Source: Welwitschia mirabilis
Lineage: Eukaryota; Gnetophyta; Gnetopsida; Welwitschiales
Direction of reading: 5' to 3'
NCBI GenBank assembly: GCA_051453625.1
Contig: JBOZIK010000001.1
Span: forward strand, 94,784,855-94,848,854
DNA length: 64,000 nucleotides
Below the pieces are notes generated by a model, which was not told where the DNA came from, searched no databases, and saw only the letters and a list, made by a program, of their open reading frames with translations. The position numbers and the translations under genes are program-made. Of the stretch, positions 45,967 to 57,907 are shown piece after piece. The stretch's first letter is position 1. The number at the start of each line of letters is the position of its first letter.

Positions 45967-47246
45967 TATTGCAGTTTGTATTTGTGCAAATGTTACATTC
46001 TTAAGTCGATCCTATAATTTGTAAATAAATATATATTTTTCATAACACAATACACTAATATAGATGGAAGTGACTCAAATGTTATATTTTCATTAAAGGC
46101 ATAAGCAAGAAAAAAGAGAATCAATTTTGAAAATGAAACACTTATATCCTTAAAGTAGAAATAAATGGCAATGCATAAATAATAATGTAAACACACTTAT
46201 GCAAGTAAAATGCAAATCTAAACTAAGTGTAAATTTCATCCAATTACTAGATCAACCTCTCATAGAGATCGATCCTATATAATGTAGAATTAATTAGGAA
46301 ATATCATTACTAGATCAAAACCAAACTAAGCTATCAGCTATGTCAAACAAAATATGAAAACAATGTAAAGTTAATCTTGGAAAAGAAATATAATGCACCT
46401 AAACTAATAATGTCAACCCTAACAAAGGTTACCTTCATGTTTTATAGCACTACAAAAGTTGTCACAGAATCAAAAGTAACATAAACTATAATGGACATGC
46501 ACAAAATAAGATATAATAATAAAAAAGAGTTTTTAAATAAGGATTAGACAAAAATCCATGTTACAAAGTACCAACACCTCAATAAAGGATGCATAGCCCA
46601 ACACCAAGGAAGATATCTCTCTATAATAACAATGGATGAATTTATAATCCTTCAATATCTTGTCATAGGAATTTCTAATGCAAACGAAGACAAAAGAGAG
46701 TCGAGGGTGGATATGATATTTATGGATATAATATTTATTAACAAAACAGACTCTACAAATGAACAAGACTAACAACCATGGAAATAACCCTAACAACTAT
46801 GTAAGAAAGTGTGAGATAAATGACTAGAGTTTGGTAAATCTTGGTGAAGCATTTATTTATAGTGTTATCCTACTAGTCATCCAAAGGATATAGAAGCTGA
46901 TGTCACCTCATAAGAATTCCACATGAGTTACTAGATTGATTCCAATTGGCTTCCTCTTTTACTTAAATGTTCTGTCATCTATATAGTCATTTGAATGACG
47001 AGGTAGATGAGAGGCCTTTTATAATTCTTCATGTACCGCATTAGCCTTATTATTTGTAGAATTTTTTCTTGAAATATAAAATATTATAAATTACCTCAAA
47101 TGTTATAAAATATAATGAAGATTGCATGTTTTTATATCATTTACCTTCGCTCTTAATTTTTATGGAAATGCAGTATAAACCTATCTAATGTCTTGCCAAA
47201 CTACTCAAAATACCTTATCAAATACATATAAGTTGGTAGTACAACA
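45967..47246 (-). repeat. Element C 3' LTR
   Basis: On the plus strand it runs from tattgcagtttg (TG decayed to TA) to gtagtacaaca, aligning with both LTRs of B. Confidence 0.85.
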
Positions 47247-47262
47247 TAGCCCCCTACTTAGT
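47247..47262 (-). other. Element C polypurine tract
   Basis: The minus strand reads actaagtagggggcta immediately before the 3' LTR. Confidence 0.7.
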
Positions 47263-47708
47263 CTAATTAGTTCCTGACAAAACCAAGTAGATAATCATGA
47301 TTGCAAACCAACTTAACTATCAATAAAAACAACTAAGATATTGAAAAATTAAGCTAAAAAAGAATCTTAAAAATCTTATAAATGTAGACTGAATTGTCAA
47401 AAATAGAAAATTAAATGTTTTACCTCTATGGTGCATTAGCCATACTATTACCTAGGTCATCATCTAAATAATACAGGGGATGACAGGCTAAGAGAATATT
47501 CTTGAAAAATAGAAACATGTGACAAAAATTTTTAGAAACGTAATCATTAATTACATTGATAATCAATATCCCCCCACTAAAATGTACAATAGATAAAGAG
47601 AATGATCATAGGAAATATAAATAATCCTCATCATAAAGTATAAAAAATGGTCAATGTACATAAAATTCAAAAAATGTACATCATGATAATACTTAAAATA
47701 AGTAATGT

Positions 47709-48568
47709 CTGTGTGTGTGTGTGTGTGNNNNNNNNNNNNNNNNNNNNNNNNNNNNNNNNNNNNNNNNNNNNNNNNNNNNNNNNNNNNNNNNNNNNNNNNN
47801 NNNNNNNNNNNNNNNNNNNNNNNNNNNNNNNNNNNNNNNNNNNNNNNNNNNNNNNNNNNNNNNNNNNNNNNNNNNNNNNNNNNNNNNNNNNNNNNNNNNN
47901 NNNNNNNNNNNNNNNNNNNNNNNNNNNNNNNNNNNNNNNNNNNNNNNNNNNNNNNNNNNNNNNNNNNNNNNNNNNNNNNNNNNNNNNNNNNNNNNNNNNN
48001 NNNNNNNNNNNNNNNNNNNNNNNNNNNNNNNNNNNNNNNNNNNNNNNNNNNNNNNNNNNNNNNNNNNNNNNNNNNNNNNNNNNNNNNNNNNNNNNNNNNN
48101 NNNNNNNNNNNNNNNNNNNNNNNNNNNNNNNNNNNNNNNNNNNNNNNNNNNNNNNNNNNNNNNNNNNNNNNNNNNNNNNNNNNNNNNNNNNNNNNNNNNN
48201 NNNNNNNNNNNNNNNNNNNNNNNNNNNNNNNNNNNNNNNNNNNNNNNNNNNNNNNNNNNNNNNNNNNNNNNNNNNNNNNNNNNNNNNNNNNNNNNNNNNN
48301 NNNNNNNNNNNNNNNNNNNNNNNNNNNNNNNNNNNNNNNNNNNNNNNNNNNNNNNNNNNNNNNNNNNNNNNNNNNNNNNNNNNNNNNNNNNNNNNNNNNN
48401 NNNNNNNNNNNNNNNNNNNNNNNNNNNNNNNNNNNNNNNNNNNNNNNNNNNNNNNNNNNNNNNNNNNNNNNNNNNNNNNNNNNNNNNNNNNNNNNNNNNN
48501 NNNNNNNNNNNNNNNNNNNNNNNNNNNNNNNNNNNNNNNNNNNNNNNNNNNNNNNNNNNNNNNNNNNN

Positions 48569-48604
<36 letters not shown>
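47709..48604. repeat. (TG)n microsatellite spanning an 841-N gap
   Basis: TG repeats lie on both sides of the gap 47728-48568: about 9 units on the left and 18 on the right. The same place in B (about 32940-32960) holds only gatgatgtatatata, so the repeat expanded in C after the two copies separated. The real length is unknown. Confidence 0.85.
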
Positions 48605-48606
<2 letters not shown>

Positions 48607-48689
48607 ATGAGTTTCTAGTACAACATATATGTAGGGGAAGATACAAAATATAACATAAATAAATCACTTCCCTCATCGTATTATAATGA

Positions 48690-49950
48690 ACTCAAAATGG
48701 GTAATAGGCTTAGATGCAGAAGGAGAAGAGGGAGGATGCTAAAGGTCTAAAAGGAAACAAAGGTCTAATGATGTTGAGATCAAATGTACCATCTCCTCTC
48801 CTTGTACTTGAACTACCTCTAGGAGATCAACTATTACACTCTGCTCAATACATAAAACACACTAATGTACATTCATCATTTGCTCCTCATAGTACTGCAC
48901 TTTCCTCTCAATTGCCTAGATCCTCTACTCAATTGTCTGAATCCTCTACTTAAGTGTTGAGATACCTTCATTAATGAAACCTCTAATGGTCTTAGTAATC
49001 TCTGCTAAGAGGGCCTAAATCTGCTCTAATAAAGTACCAACTATAGGTCTCTAAACCTAAAATCTCTTTGCCTCTCCTAGTACTTGTATACTCATGTCTT
49101 ATAAATAGTGAGCTAAAGTCTATATATGAGTAAGTTGTTACTTGTTAATGGACTCTAGAATCCTGAAGCATCTAAGCATGGCTAAGATAAGGCATGGATA
49201 TCCCCAAGTTTGTAATTGTTATGCTTTCATTATGGACCTGAGTCTTTTCCATATAAATAAGGACAAGTCCATCTTCTTATCTTACCTAAACACTACCAAA
49301 ATCTCAAGATGAGCTACCATGATGTAATTATCATAAAAGAATGAACTAATATTATGAATCAGCCCTTTATGAAAAATCCTATAGGCAAGGGTCAATTATG
49401 TCACTAATACATCCCACCTATCTAGAGTTAAATCTGCTAGTATGTTTAATGATGTACTGTATGCATGACGCTCGTTTATTCCACCAATAGAATGTATGTA
49501 AATCCTCCTAATACCATCAAGATCTATTACTACTACAATGTGGTTTTTAAGAACTAGTATTTTGTGATCCTAAATTATGACTATAATCATGTCTACTAGG
49601 TGTCCACGAGAATTTGGGGATCACTCTATGTGCATGCTATCATAGAAATCCGTAGTCTATGAAATGTAATATGCTCTATGTGTCACTATAGCTATAAATA
49701 TGTAAGCCTATAATCTACCTATGGCTCAGATAAGTTTATAAAATCCCTAAAATATCTCTCAACATGGATGAAAGCATTCTGAATGATAAAAAACCTTAGG
49801 TGTTGAGGTGGGGGATGCATTGGCTCTACACACTCTACCTTCAATGGTACTAATGTGCCTACCTCATGTTTAACAACTTTGGCCTCAACCTCAAACTATC
49901 TAGCTCTATGTTTGTATGACCTACTTAAGCATAAATACTCAATAAGTCAT
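48690..49950 (-). pseudogene. Element C post-pol frame, homologous to that of B
   Basis: On the minus strand, near 49290-49240, it reads KMDLSLFIWKRLRSIMKA, then YPCLILAMLRCFRILESI near 49200-49150 and DMSIQVLGEAKRF further on. Each block pairs with one in B (MDLSTFI*RRLRTMI, YPCLFSAIFRCFGILEP, DMSLQVIEDPKR), so the protein existed in the common ancestor. The C-terminal part (48960-48800) is Glu/Gln/Arg-rich with heptad-like spacing, suggesting a coiled coil. The 79-codon plus-strand frame at 48714-48953 is its shadow. Function unknown; see the B copy. Confidence 0.55.
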
Positions 49951-52733
49951 GCAAGATCTAGCGGACATAGCTAAAATATATCGCATGGATGCTCAAAATG
50001 TCCCCAAAAATTGATTAAAAAATGTAATTCTGAAAATATGTTATTNNNNNNNNNNNNNNNNNNNNNNNNNNNNNNNNNNNNNNNNNNNNNNNNNNNNNNN
50101 NNNNNNNNNNNNNNNNNNNNNNNNNNNNNNNNNNNNNNNNNNNNNNNNNNNNNNNNNNNNNNNNNNNNNNNNNNNNNNNNNNNNNNNNNNNNNNNNNNNN
50201 NNNNNNNNNNNNNNNNNNNNNNNNNNNNNNNNNNNNNNNNNNNNNNNNNNNNNNNNNNNNNNNNNNNNNNNNNNNNNNNNNNNNNNNNNNNNNNNNNNNN
50301 NNNNNNNNNNNNNNNNNNNNNNNNNNNNNNNNNNNNNNNNNNNNNNNNNNNNNNNNNNNNNNNNNNNNNNNNNNNNNNNNNNNNNNNNNNNNNNNNNNNN
50401 NNNNNNNNNNNNNNNNNNNNNNNNNNNNNNNNNNNNNNNNNNNNNNNNNNNNNNNNNNNNNNNNNNNNNNNNNNNNNNNNNNNNNNNNNNNNNNNNNNNN
50501 NNNNNNNNNNNNNNNNNNNNNNNNNNNNNNNNNNNNNNNNNNNNNNNNNNNNNNNNNNNNNNNNNNNNNNNNNNNNNNNNNNNNNNNNNNNNNNNNNNNN
50601 NNNNNNNNNNNNNNNNNNNNNNNNNNNNNNNNNNNNNNNNNNNNNNNNNNNNNNNNNNNNNNNNNNNNNNNNNNNNNNNNNNNNNNNNNNNNNNNNNNNN
50701 NNNNNNNNNNNNNNNNNNNNNNNNNNNNNNNNNNNNNNNNNNNNNNNNNNNCACTATAAATGTAAATCATGTTATACTAATTAATTTAGCCTAAAGGACC
50801 ACTACATTTTGACTTACAGTTTGTGAAAAAATGAGTGTTAAAGGTCAAGACCTGATTTTATCTCTAAAATACATAATTCATTATAAATTTTAAAATATGT
50901 AGTAAAAATTAGATCTATAAGTTCCTAATTAAAGAGATTAAAAAACTAAACAACATATGTGAAAACTACATATTAAAAGGCTAATAAACAAGAGGAAAAA
51001 TTGAAAAAAGCAAGGAAGAGAAAAACATACCTCATTTTTGAAAAATTACAAAAATCTTAGAATCCAGTGAGCGAATCTAGCTAGGAGAAGTTCTAGCACA
51101 ATAGCAAGAACTAGGGGCAATTTTATCTCTCAAAAGAATGGATGGAAATGTACAAAAATAAATAAAAATAAGAAAAAAAATGAGTTCATGATTTTATCAC
51201 ACTATCATCTAGACATATCATCTAGATGATAGCCCTAGGATGACTGTCAAAAAAAATCTCAGTGGTACCCCCATTGTCATTTGGACAATAAGACGGATGG
51301 CAAAACTTAGAAGTAATTGTCAAAAATAAAAATGTTAGCTAAAAAGGTTAGGCTCAGATATCAGCATGAAGGTCATAGAATTTATTAGAAAGCTTCAAAA
51401 GAGACAGAGTGATGAAGAGTCGTGACAAATTAGGATGATAAGAGAAATGGAAAAGGAATGAAAAATAGGCTAATGAAAATATATTAATTATGTTATAACA
51501 TAATAAATAAGAATAAAAAAATGTGGCCAAACTAAAAAATAAATAAGAAAAAATATAAAAATCCTAATGATACAAAGGAATCTCATAAAAACCATGAAGC
51601 ACAAAAGATTATTTGTTTAATTAAAATGCTAAAAGAAAATAAATATGATATGTCATGATTAACAACAAGGAAACTATAAACAATAAGGTCTTATTTGAAG
51701 ATAAGAAAGTATAGAAATGAATTTGAAATAATAAACTAAAAAACTAAATAAAAGTAGGATGAAATTGGACATAAGAAACATGAAGAAGCTTGATTACCTA
51801 TCCGAAATTTTAACCTAGCAAACCCCTATGAAAGATATTATAAAGTCACTTGAGAAAAAATGTGTAACAAAATATATCAATTTCATAAAGTCCCACTCAA
51901 AAAGGTAATTATTATGATAATACCAAAGATCAAGTGCTTAGAATAATAAATGATAAGATCAAAAGCTACTTAGAAATGAACTCACATGGTTATACCNNNN
52001 NNNNNNNNNNNNNNNNNNNNNNNNNNNNNNNNNNNNNNNNNNNNNNNNNNNNNNNNNNNNNNNNNNNNNNNNNNNNNNNNNNNNNNNNNNNNNNNNNNNN
52101 NNNNNNNNNNNNNNNNNNNNNNNNNNNNNNNNNNNNNNNNNNNNNNNNNNNNNNNNNNNNNNNNNNNNNNNNNNNNNNNNNNNNNNNNNNNNNNNNNNNN
52201 NNNNNNNNNNNNNNNNNNNNNNNNNNNNNNNNNNNNNNNNNNNNNNNNNNNNNNNNNNNNNNNNNNNNNNNNNNNNNNNNNNNNNNNNNNNNNNNNNNNN
52301 NNNNNNNNNNNNNNNNNNNNNNNNNNNNNNNNNNNNNNNNNNNNNNNNNNNNNNNNNNNNNNNNNNNNNNNNNNNNNNNNNNNNNNNNNNNNNNNNNNNN
52401 NNNNNNNNNNNNNNNNNNNNNNNNNNNNNNNNNNNNNNNNNNNNNNNNNNNNNNNNNNNNNNNNNNNNNNNNNNNNNNNNNNNNNNNNNNNNNNNNNNNN
52501 NNNNNNNNNNNNNNNNNNNNNNNNNNNNNNNNNNNNNNNNNNNNNNNNNNNNNNNNNNNNNNNNNNNNNNNNNNNNNNNNNNNNNNNNNNNNNNNNNNNN
52601 NNNNNNNNNNNNNNNNNNNNNNNNNNNNNNNCTAAGTAAGATGATCATGTAGGAATACTAAGAGTCTAAAAAATAAGCAATGCTTAGATGAGATCATCAT
52701 CTCATAGAGGGGAGTGCAACCATAGTCATAGAA
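49951..52733 (-). other. Element C spacer, with two assembly gaps
   Basis: Non-coding, aligned with B 34291-35935. Gaps lie at 50046-50751 and 51997-52631. B has only about 166 and 21 bp at those places. The perfect palindrome atcatctagatgat is at 51217-51230. Confidence 0.55.
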
Positions 52734-52738
52734 GTAAG
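52734..52738. repeat. Target-site duplication of element F (left)
   Basis: gtaag here and ataag at 60795-60799, one G-to-A difference. The sequence of C continues across the site as in B (gaagtaaggac). Confidence 0.7.
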
Positions 52739-52951
52739 TGTTATATTATGTTTTGCTAATTCATGTCAAATTAATGTATTCTATATAGCAAATTTTGTTT
52801 ATCTTGTGCAGCAGATATTAAATTACTTGCAGGTCAAAAGATGGAACCAAAATCATCAAATTCTGAGTACTAGAAACTTTTCAGTTTTTTTACCCTCTTG
52901 AGGGATTGACTAGATTTTTAATGGGATCAACTGGACCTATAACGTCCAGAA

Positions 52952-53236
52952 TTAGTATCCTTGAATTGAATGGCAAGGAGTTGATTGGACCTTTATGGGG
53001 TTGACTGGATTTGAGAACCTAATAAATAGTATTCTTAAACTGAATGAAAAGGGATCAACTAGACCTATGATGGGGTCAACCAGATCTATAAACCAAGGAA
53101 TAGTACTCCTGAACTAATTGTTAAGGAATCGACTGGACCTATGATGGGGTCGATCGAATCTGTGAATCAAGGAATAGTACCCTTGAACTGATTGTTAAGG
53201 GGTCAATCAAACCTATGATGGGATCAACCTGACCTA
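52952..53236. repeat. Four 71-bp tandem units in F 5' LTR
   Basis: Each unit has the layout agtaytcctgaactgattgt, then aaggggtcgaccagacct, then atgatggggtcgaccaga and a short end. The same array is in the 3' LTR at about 58690-58975. Confidence 0.75.
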
Positions 53237-53586
53237 AGCACTATGTAGTTGATACACCTAAGCTGATCATCATGGGGCCAATCAAACACTTAAAGGGATT
53301 GACCAGACTTAAAGCTGGAAACTCAACCAAACTGGGACCCAGATGGGATCAACTAGATAAGAACCTATAACAAATTAGAATGACCGAATTTTTCTCTCAA
53401 GCAACCTATGTAAGTCATGACACCAAATGGGATTGACCAGACTTTTTAGAAGTTGACCAGACGGAATAGAAGAAAAATTTTCTAATCATTATGTATCCAT
53501 TATGTAGTCATTAGGTAGCCATTTTCTAGTTATTTATAGCTGTTAGAATCGCATTTCAAATATAAGACACCCTAAAACCCTTCTAA

Positions 53587-53595
53587 TATAAATAG
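53587..53595 (+). promoter_or_regulatory. TATA box in F 5' LTR
   Basis: tataaatag, identical at 59377-59385 in the 3' LTR. The strand agrees with F. Confidence 0.7.
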
Positions 53596-54305
53596 CTAAC
53601 ACATAGATGAGTAAAGAATCTTTTGGAACTATCTTCATTTGGATGAATCTATTGGATTTGAAAGATCGAGTATTGTAATCTTATGACTTTCACTATTGTA
53701 TCTTGACATCTATATTTTTTACCAAAGAAGACCTATCATTGGTATCATTTTTACATTCAAGGTCATATTAAGAGCTTTATTTGGTTCACATCTATAAAAG
53801 AAGAGCTTCATCAAATCTACTAAATCAAGAACAAGTGATATCCGTGCTCAAAAGGCATCATTACATTACTACCTTGCACTATGAAAGGTTGAGATTAATC
53901 CTTGAAATTTTCATTCAAAGGTTGAAACTAAGCCTTGAAAAGTACATTTAAAGGTTGAGACTAAGTTTTAAAAAGTCCATTTATAAAGGTTATAAGTGAA
54001 CTTAAAATACCTAATGGAGTAACAAAGATCTGAGATTTAGCTTTGGGATAAGTTGATCATTGAGAGTGGAGTAGGGGGCTTCCTGAATCACTATAAATCT
54101 AACTTAAATCCAATTGGTATTTTTGTACTTTTAATATTTGTTTCTTTACTTTCATTATTTTTTTATATCATGCACATTTTAGATTAGTTTATTATTATAT
54201 GCAAGCTTTGTTTAATATTAGATTCATTTAGAATATTGTATTGGAATTTTTTTAAAAGAACCTATTCATTTACCTCCCTCCTCTAGGATTCTCGATCATA
54301 TAATT

Positions 54306-54317
54306 TCGTATCAGAGG
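54306..54317 (+). other. Element F primer-binding site (iMet type, decayed)
   Basis: tcgtatcagagg against tggtatcagagc, two changes, three bases after the LTR end. Confidence 0.7.
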
Positions 54318-54368
54318 TAAGTTGAGTCTTCTTTAGATTTTAACCAATATTAACTTTAAAACCCTAAA

Positions 54369-55790
54369 ATGAGTAATCTATTTAATGGTTTTTCTATTAG
54401 TCATCCACCTATGTTTGATGGGTTAAACTATGCTTACTAGAAAGCTAGGATGATAATATTTCTTAGACATTTAAATTCCAATATAGAGAAAGTCATCTAC
54501 AAACATTACACTATGCCTATGTTAATCCAANNNNNNNNNNNNNGCAACACTATCCTAGTTCCCAGAGCCCAAGACTAATGGATCGCCACTGACAAGTCAC
54601 AAGCCACCATAGATGCCCATGCCCTTAATGCCATATTTTGTGCAATTTCTACAGATGAGTTTAAGCAAATAGTAAACTATAACTATGATAAGGAAGCTTA
54701 GGATATTATCGAAGTAACACACAAAGGAAACTCAACTTTAAAACAAGCTAAACTCTAGATGCTTATTTTGAAATTTGAAGATATCCATATAGATGAAGAA
54801 GAGACATTGTAGGAATTTTTTTTAGACTCACTGATATCGTAAACTCTATAGTAAGCCTTGGAGAACACTTAGAGGAAGGAAAAGTGGTAAGGAAAGTCTT
54901 GATATCCCTATTCAAGAGATTCGAACCAAAAATTACAGTCATCAAAGAAAGCAAAAACATAAATGCAATGGCACTGGAAGAAATTCATGGTAATTTGCAA
55001 ATCTATGAGCTTAAATTTGTTAAGGATAAGAAAAAAGGTATTGTGTTAAAATGTGTGCAGGAAAACTATAGATCTGATAGATCAAATAAGGACTTGGACA
55101 ATGATGAAGTAGCTCTTCTAGCCAAAAGATTCAGAAAACTTCTTTAAAGAAAGAAAAGAAAAGGAGAATCAATTATAAATGTAAAAAAGAATCATCTAAA
55201 ACATAAAAAGGAGTAAGAAAAGGGTAAATAGATTTGATGCTACTCATGTAAAGGATTTGATCATATGACAAATGAGTATCCCAACACAAGAAGAGAAAAT
55301 AGGAAATCAAAGAATCCCTCTTTTATTGCTATATTAGACAATAAAGATGATGATGATGATAAAAGCTACTCAGATCAAGAATCAGACAGAGATAGAAGGT
55401 TGTCTTTTATGGCTTTTATGTCATCACTCAAAGATGTTCCTAGCATGTCATTGTGCCTGATGATTTGGATATGATTAATGAAGAAGAGAATGAGTTAGAA
55501 GACATATGTTAGGAGTTGTATGAGGAATGTGAAAAGCTAGCTAAGAGGATAAATGATTTGAACAGAACAGTAAAGACTATCACCAAAAAAAAGAAGGAAT
55601 TGGAAGAGACATATAATGTGCTAAAATATGATAACACTAGCCTAATTTCTTAAGTAAAAGATTTTTTTTATTTTGTAAATAAATTCTCTAGTAGTTCTTC
55701 TAAATTGAAACAGATGCTTGGAGTGTAAAAATCGACTGAAGACAAATCAGGTATTGGCTTTAATTCACAAAAATCTCAAGAATAGGTAAA
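54369..55790 (+). pseudogene. Element F gag (copia type)
   Basis: Gag builds the particle. The ATG at 54369 opens MSNLFNGFSISHPPMFDGLN, the usual start of copia gag. A 13-base gap lies at 54531-54543. The open frame 54884-55147 reads VRKVLISLFKRFEPKITVI and ALEEIHGNLQIYELKF, the UBN2/gag-polypeptide domain. A zinc knuckle CYSCKGFDHMTNEYP at 55238-55282 has its last Cys changed to Tyr. Next come an acidic stretch (DNKDDDDDKSYSDQES) and a Glu/Lys-rich coiled coil (ECEKLAKRINDLNRT), as in SIRE-type copia elements. There are several in-frame stops and at least one frameshift. Confidence 0.78.
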
Positions 55791-56435
55791 TAAGAAGAGT
55801 AAGTATTTCTTAAACTTTTATGTATTTTTTGTGGTAAAGGTTTTTTGCAAAATTAGACAATTAATTCTTTTTTTAGAAACTGCAAATACTTTACTTTTAA
55901 ATTTATTTTTGCATCAAAAGTCTAATAAGTCTAAGTGGGTTAGAGCTAACAATCTCCAAATTTTTCTAACACAGATAGCTCTTAGAGGACTGAGTACAAA
56001 TAGTTGGTATCTAGGTAGTGGATGTTTAAGACATATGTTAGGAGAAAAATTAAGCTTTTAATACCTATGAAGTACAAATGAAGAAAAAGTCATTTTTGAA
56101 AATAATGAAAAGGCAAAGATGGAAGGTACAGGATGAATCAAGGGAGGTAAGTTGTCTAAACTTGATAATGGGTTTTATGTAAATGGATTGAAACATAATT
56201 TATTAAGTATTAGTTAATTATGTGATAAAGGTTATAAAGTGATTTTTGAAAAACCAAAATGCGATGTTGTAGATGAGCAAACAAATGTTTCTATCTTTAC
56301 TACAAAATGAGTAGATAATATTTATAGAATAGATACCCATTTGATCGATTAGTTGTTTCATGCAAATTACGGCATACTAAAAGAAAACATTAGTCTAAAT
56401 CTTGCTAAAACTAAATGTGTTCTAGATAATTTTGA
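55791..56435 (+). pseudogene. Element F protease motif and pre-integrase segment, cut short
   Basis: The frame ending at 56061 reads NSWYLGSGCLRHMLGEK. The family motif here is W-Y-x-D-S-G-C-x-x-H-M, so the catalytic Asp is Gly. About 56170-56430 then reads DNGFYVNGLKHNLLSIS*LC and, later, LFHANYGILKENISLNLAK, the GAG-pre-integrase domain. Coding resemblance stops at about 56435, exactly where a tgtaacactcc stretch begins. Integrase, RT and RNase H, which should fill about 3 kb, are absent. Confidence 0.72.
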
Positions 56436-56875
56436 TGTAACACTCCATATCTGTAACTTAATTATCAATTATAAAAATGAACTAGGGGTTTAGTCACTGT
56501 CCTTTGGCTAATTATAGAGAAGTCTACTAGATCTATGATTTGGTCAACTAGATATGGTTGGTCCACTAGACTAAAAGCCTGGTCGCCCAGACCCCTTCCA
56601 GTACTATAGACCAACATCTTGACGGGTCGACTAGAATCTTAAGCAGTCGACCAGATTTGACAGATTATAGTGCAGAAGTACTATTAATGAACTCGATTTC
56701 TTCCTTCATTTTTCCTTATTTAGCATAGTTTATAAGAGAAAGAGGACTCTAAATTAATTTCATTGTATTCTAGCCCTCTCTATCTCTCAGATCTAGTACT
56801 TTTTCTTCAAGATCTAAAGCTTTACTCCTAGATCTAGTATTTTTCTCTCAGTTTTTCTGCTTGCAAGTCCTTGAA
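56436..56875 (+). other. LTR-like spacer in F before the PF20167-like frame
   Basis: It begins tgtaacactcc, a common LTR start. It contains several ggtcgaccaga-type motifs like those in the LTR of F (for example gggtcgactagaa and cagtcgaccaga), then a pyrimidine-rich leader (ccctctctatctctcagatc) before ATG at 56876. I found no second copy that would make it one of a pair. It may be a relic LTR plus leader that came with the following frame, or a spacer promoter. Confidence 0.45.
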
Positions 56876-57907
56876 ATGGCTGAAATATCATCCAAGAGAA
56901 GAGTAAAGAAAGCCCCTTTAATGGATCTAGTTATTTTCTACTAGGGGATGTCAGAGAAGGACATTGACAAGTTCTTAGGGAAGTTTGAGAAGAAACCAAT
57001 GTGCCAGAAGTGTTAGTAGTTACTTCAAAGCTTATAGAGCTCAATGAAGTTATTCAAATCCTAAGAAATTAGGATCTTAATTACTTTTTGGATGTTTCTA
57101 ATTCTACTTATCCTTTTCTAACTTGGATGTTTTACTGTAATACTTCTTATGATCATGACTCCAGAATCTTTGAAACCCTTATTTTGGGAAAGCAAATAAG
57201 AGTAATAGCCAATCTTATTTTTAAGCTAACTGACCTTTTAAAGAATGACTATGAAGATTTTTGGCCTCTTTGGGATATTTTGGAAGACAAGCCTACTGTT
57301 ACTAAAGAGATTTTTGGTAAGGTGCATTCTTGGAAGCATACTCTTTCTACTTCTTTATTGACTCTAAAATATCACTTTATCCACTTGATTTTTATCTATA
57401 ACTTCTTACCTTTAGCTAGACATCGTGATGAAGTATCCTATTATTAAGTCTATCTGATGTATTTGGTAGGGATTGAGCATTCTATTGATTCTCCTGCCAT
57501 AATAATAAAGAATATGATTTCATAGCTAAATTACCATAGAACTAGGACTTTACCCTACTCTATGATTATCACAAGTATTTGCCATTATTTTCATATTACC
57601 TTTCATCCGAAACTAGAAACTCTTCAGCCTATGGTGCCTATTGGGTGTGCAACCTTATCCTGCATGCACATCTTTGCTCCTTCTAAGAAATCTTAAAGTC
57701 TTTTTCTCTAAAGAAATCCTTTCTTGATGAGACCCTTTCATATCTGAGATGGGTTGACTCCCATACCAGACACATAAAGGAATCACTCATAGTAGCTGAT
57801 TATAATATCACTGACACCTCAATAGAGGCTACTAGCTCAACTTGCACAAGAGGTGATAAAGAAGAGTCAGAGGAAGACTCTGAAGAAGAAGAAGAAGAGT
57901 CTGATTA
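56876..57907 (+). pseudogene. PF20167-like 'plant transposon protein' frame inside F
   Basis: The function of this family is unknown. ATG at 56876 opens MAEISSKRRVKKAPLMDLVI; a TAG follows at 56942. After a frameshift near 57000 the frame reads TSKLIELNEVIQILRN*, then STYPFLTWMFYCNTSYD, matching the family's Y-P-x-L-x-x-x-F-Y-x-N start. Later blocks are LTLKYHFIHLIFIYNFLPLA and RHRDEVSYY*VYLMYLVGIE, then AIIIKNMIS* and RTRTLPYSMIITSICHYFHI, all in the family's usual order. A second frameshift near 57700 leads to an acidic tail, EESEEDSEEEEEESD, and a TAA at 57905. The total is about 344 codons with two frameshifts and about five stops, the best preserved coding sequence here. Confidence 0.62.

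Larger units (their letters stand above)
52739..54302 (+). repeat. Element F 5' LTR
   Basis: It starts tgttatattatg and ends ctcgatcatata, aligning with 58497-60794. It contains four 71-bp tandem units (52952-53236) and a TATA box at 53587-53595. Confidence 0.85.

Noticed and set aside
47647-48653. Several 300-codon open frames across the gap, rich in Cys-Val or Thr-His
   Set aside because: They are translations of N and of (TG)n; no real coding evidence.
48714-48953. Plus-strand 79-codon Ser-rich frame
   Set aside because: Shadow of the minus-strand coiled-coil part of the C post-pol frame, which is supported by comparison with B.
50011-52648. Long frames on both strands at 50011-50784 and 51934-52648
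   Set aside because: They are open only because they cross runs of N in the spacer of C.
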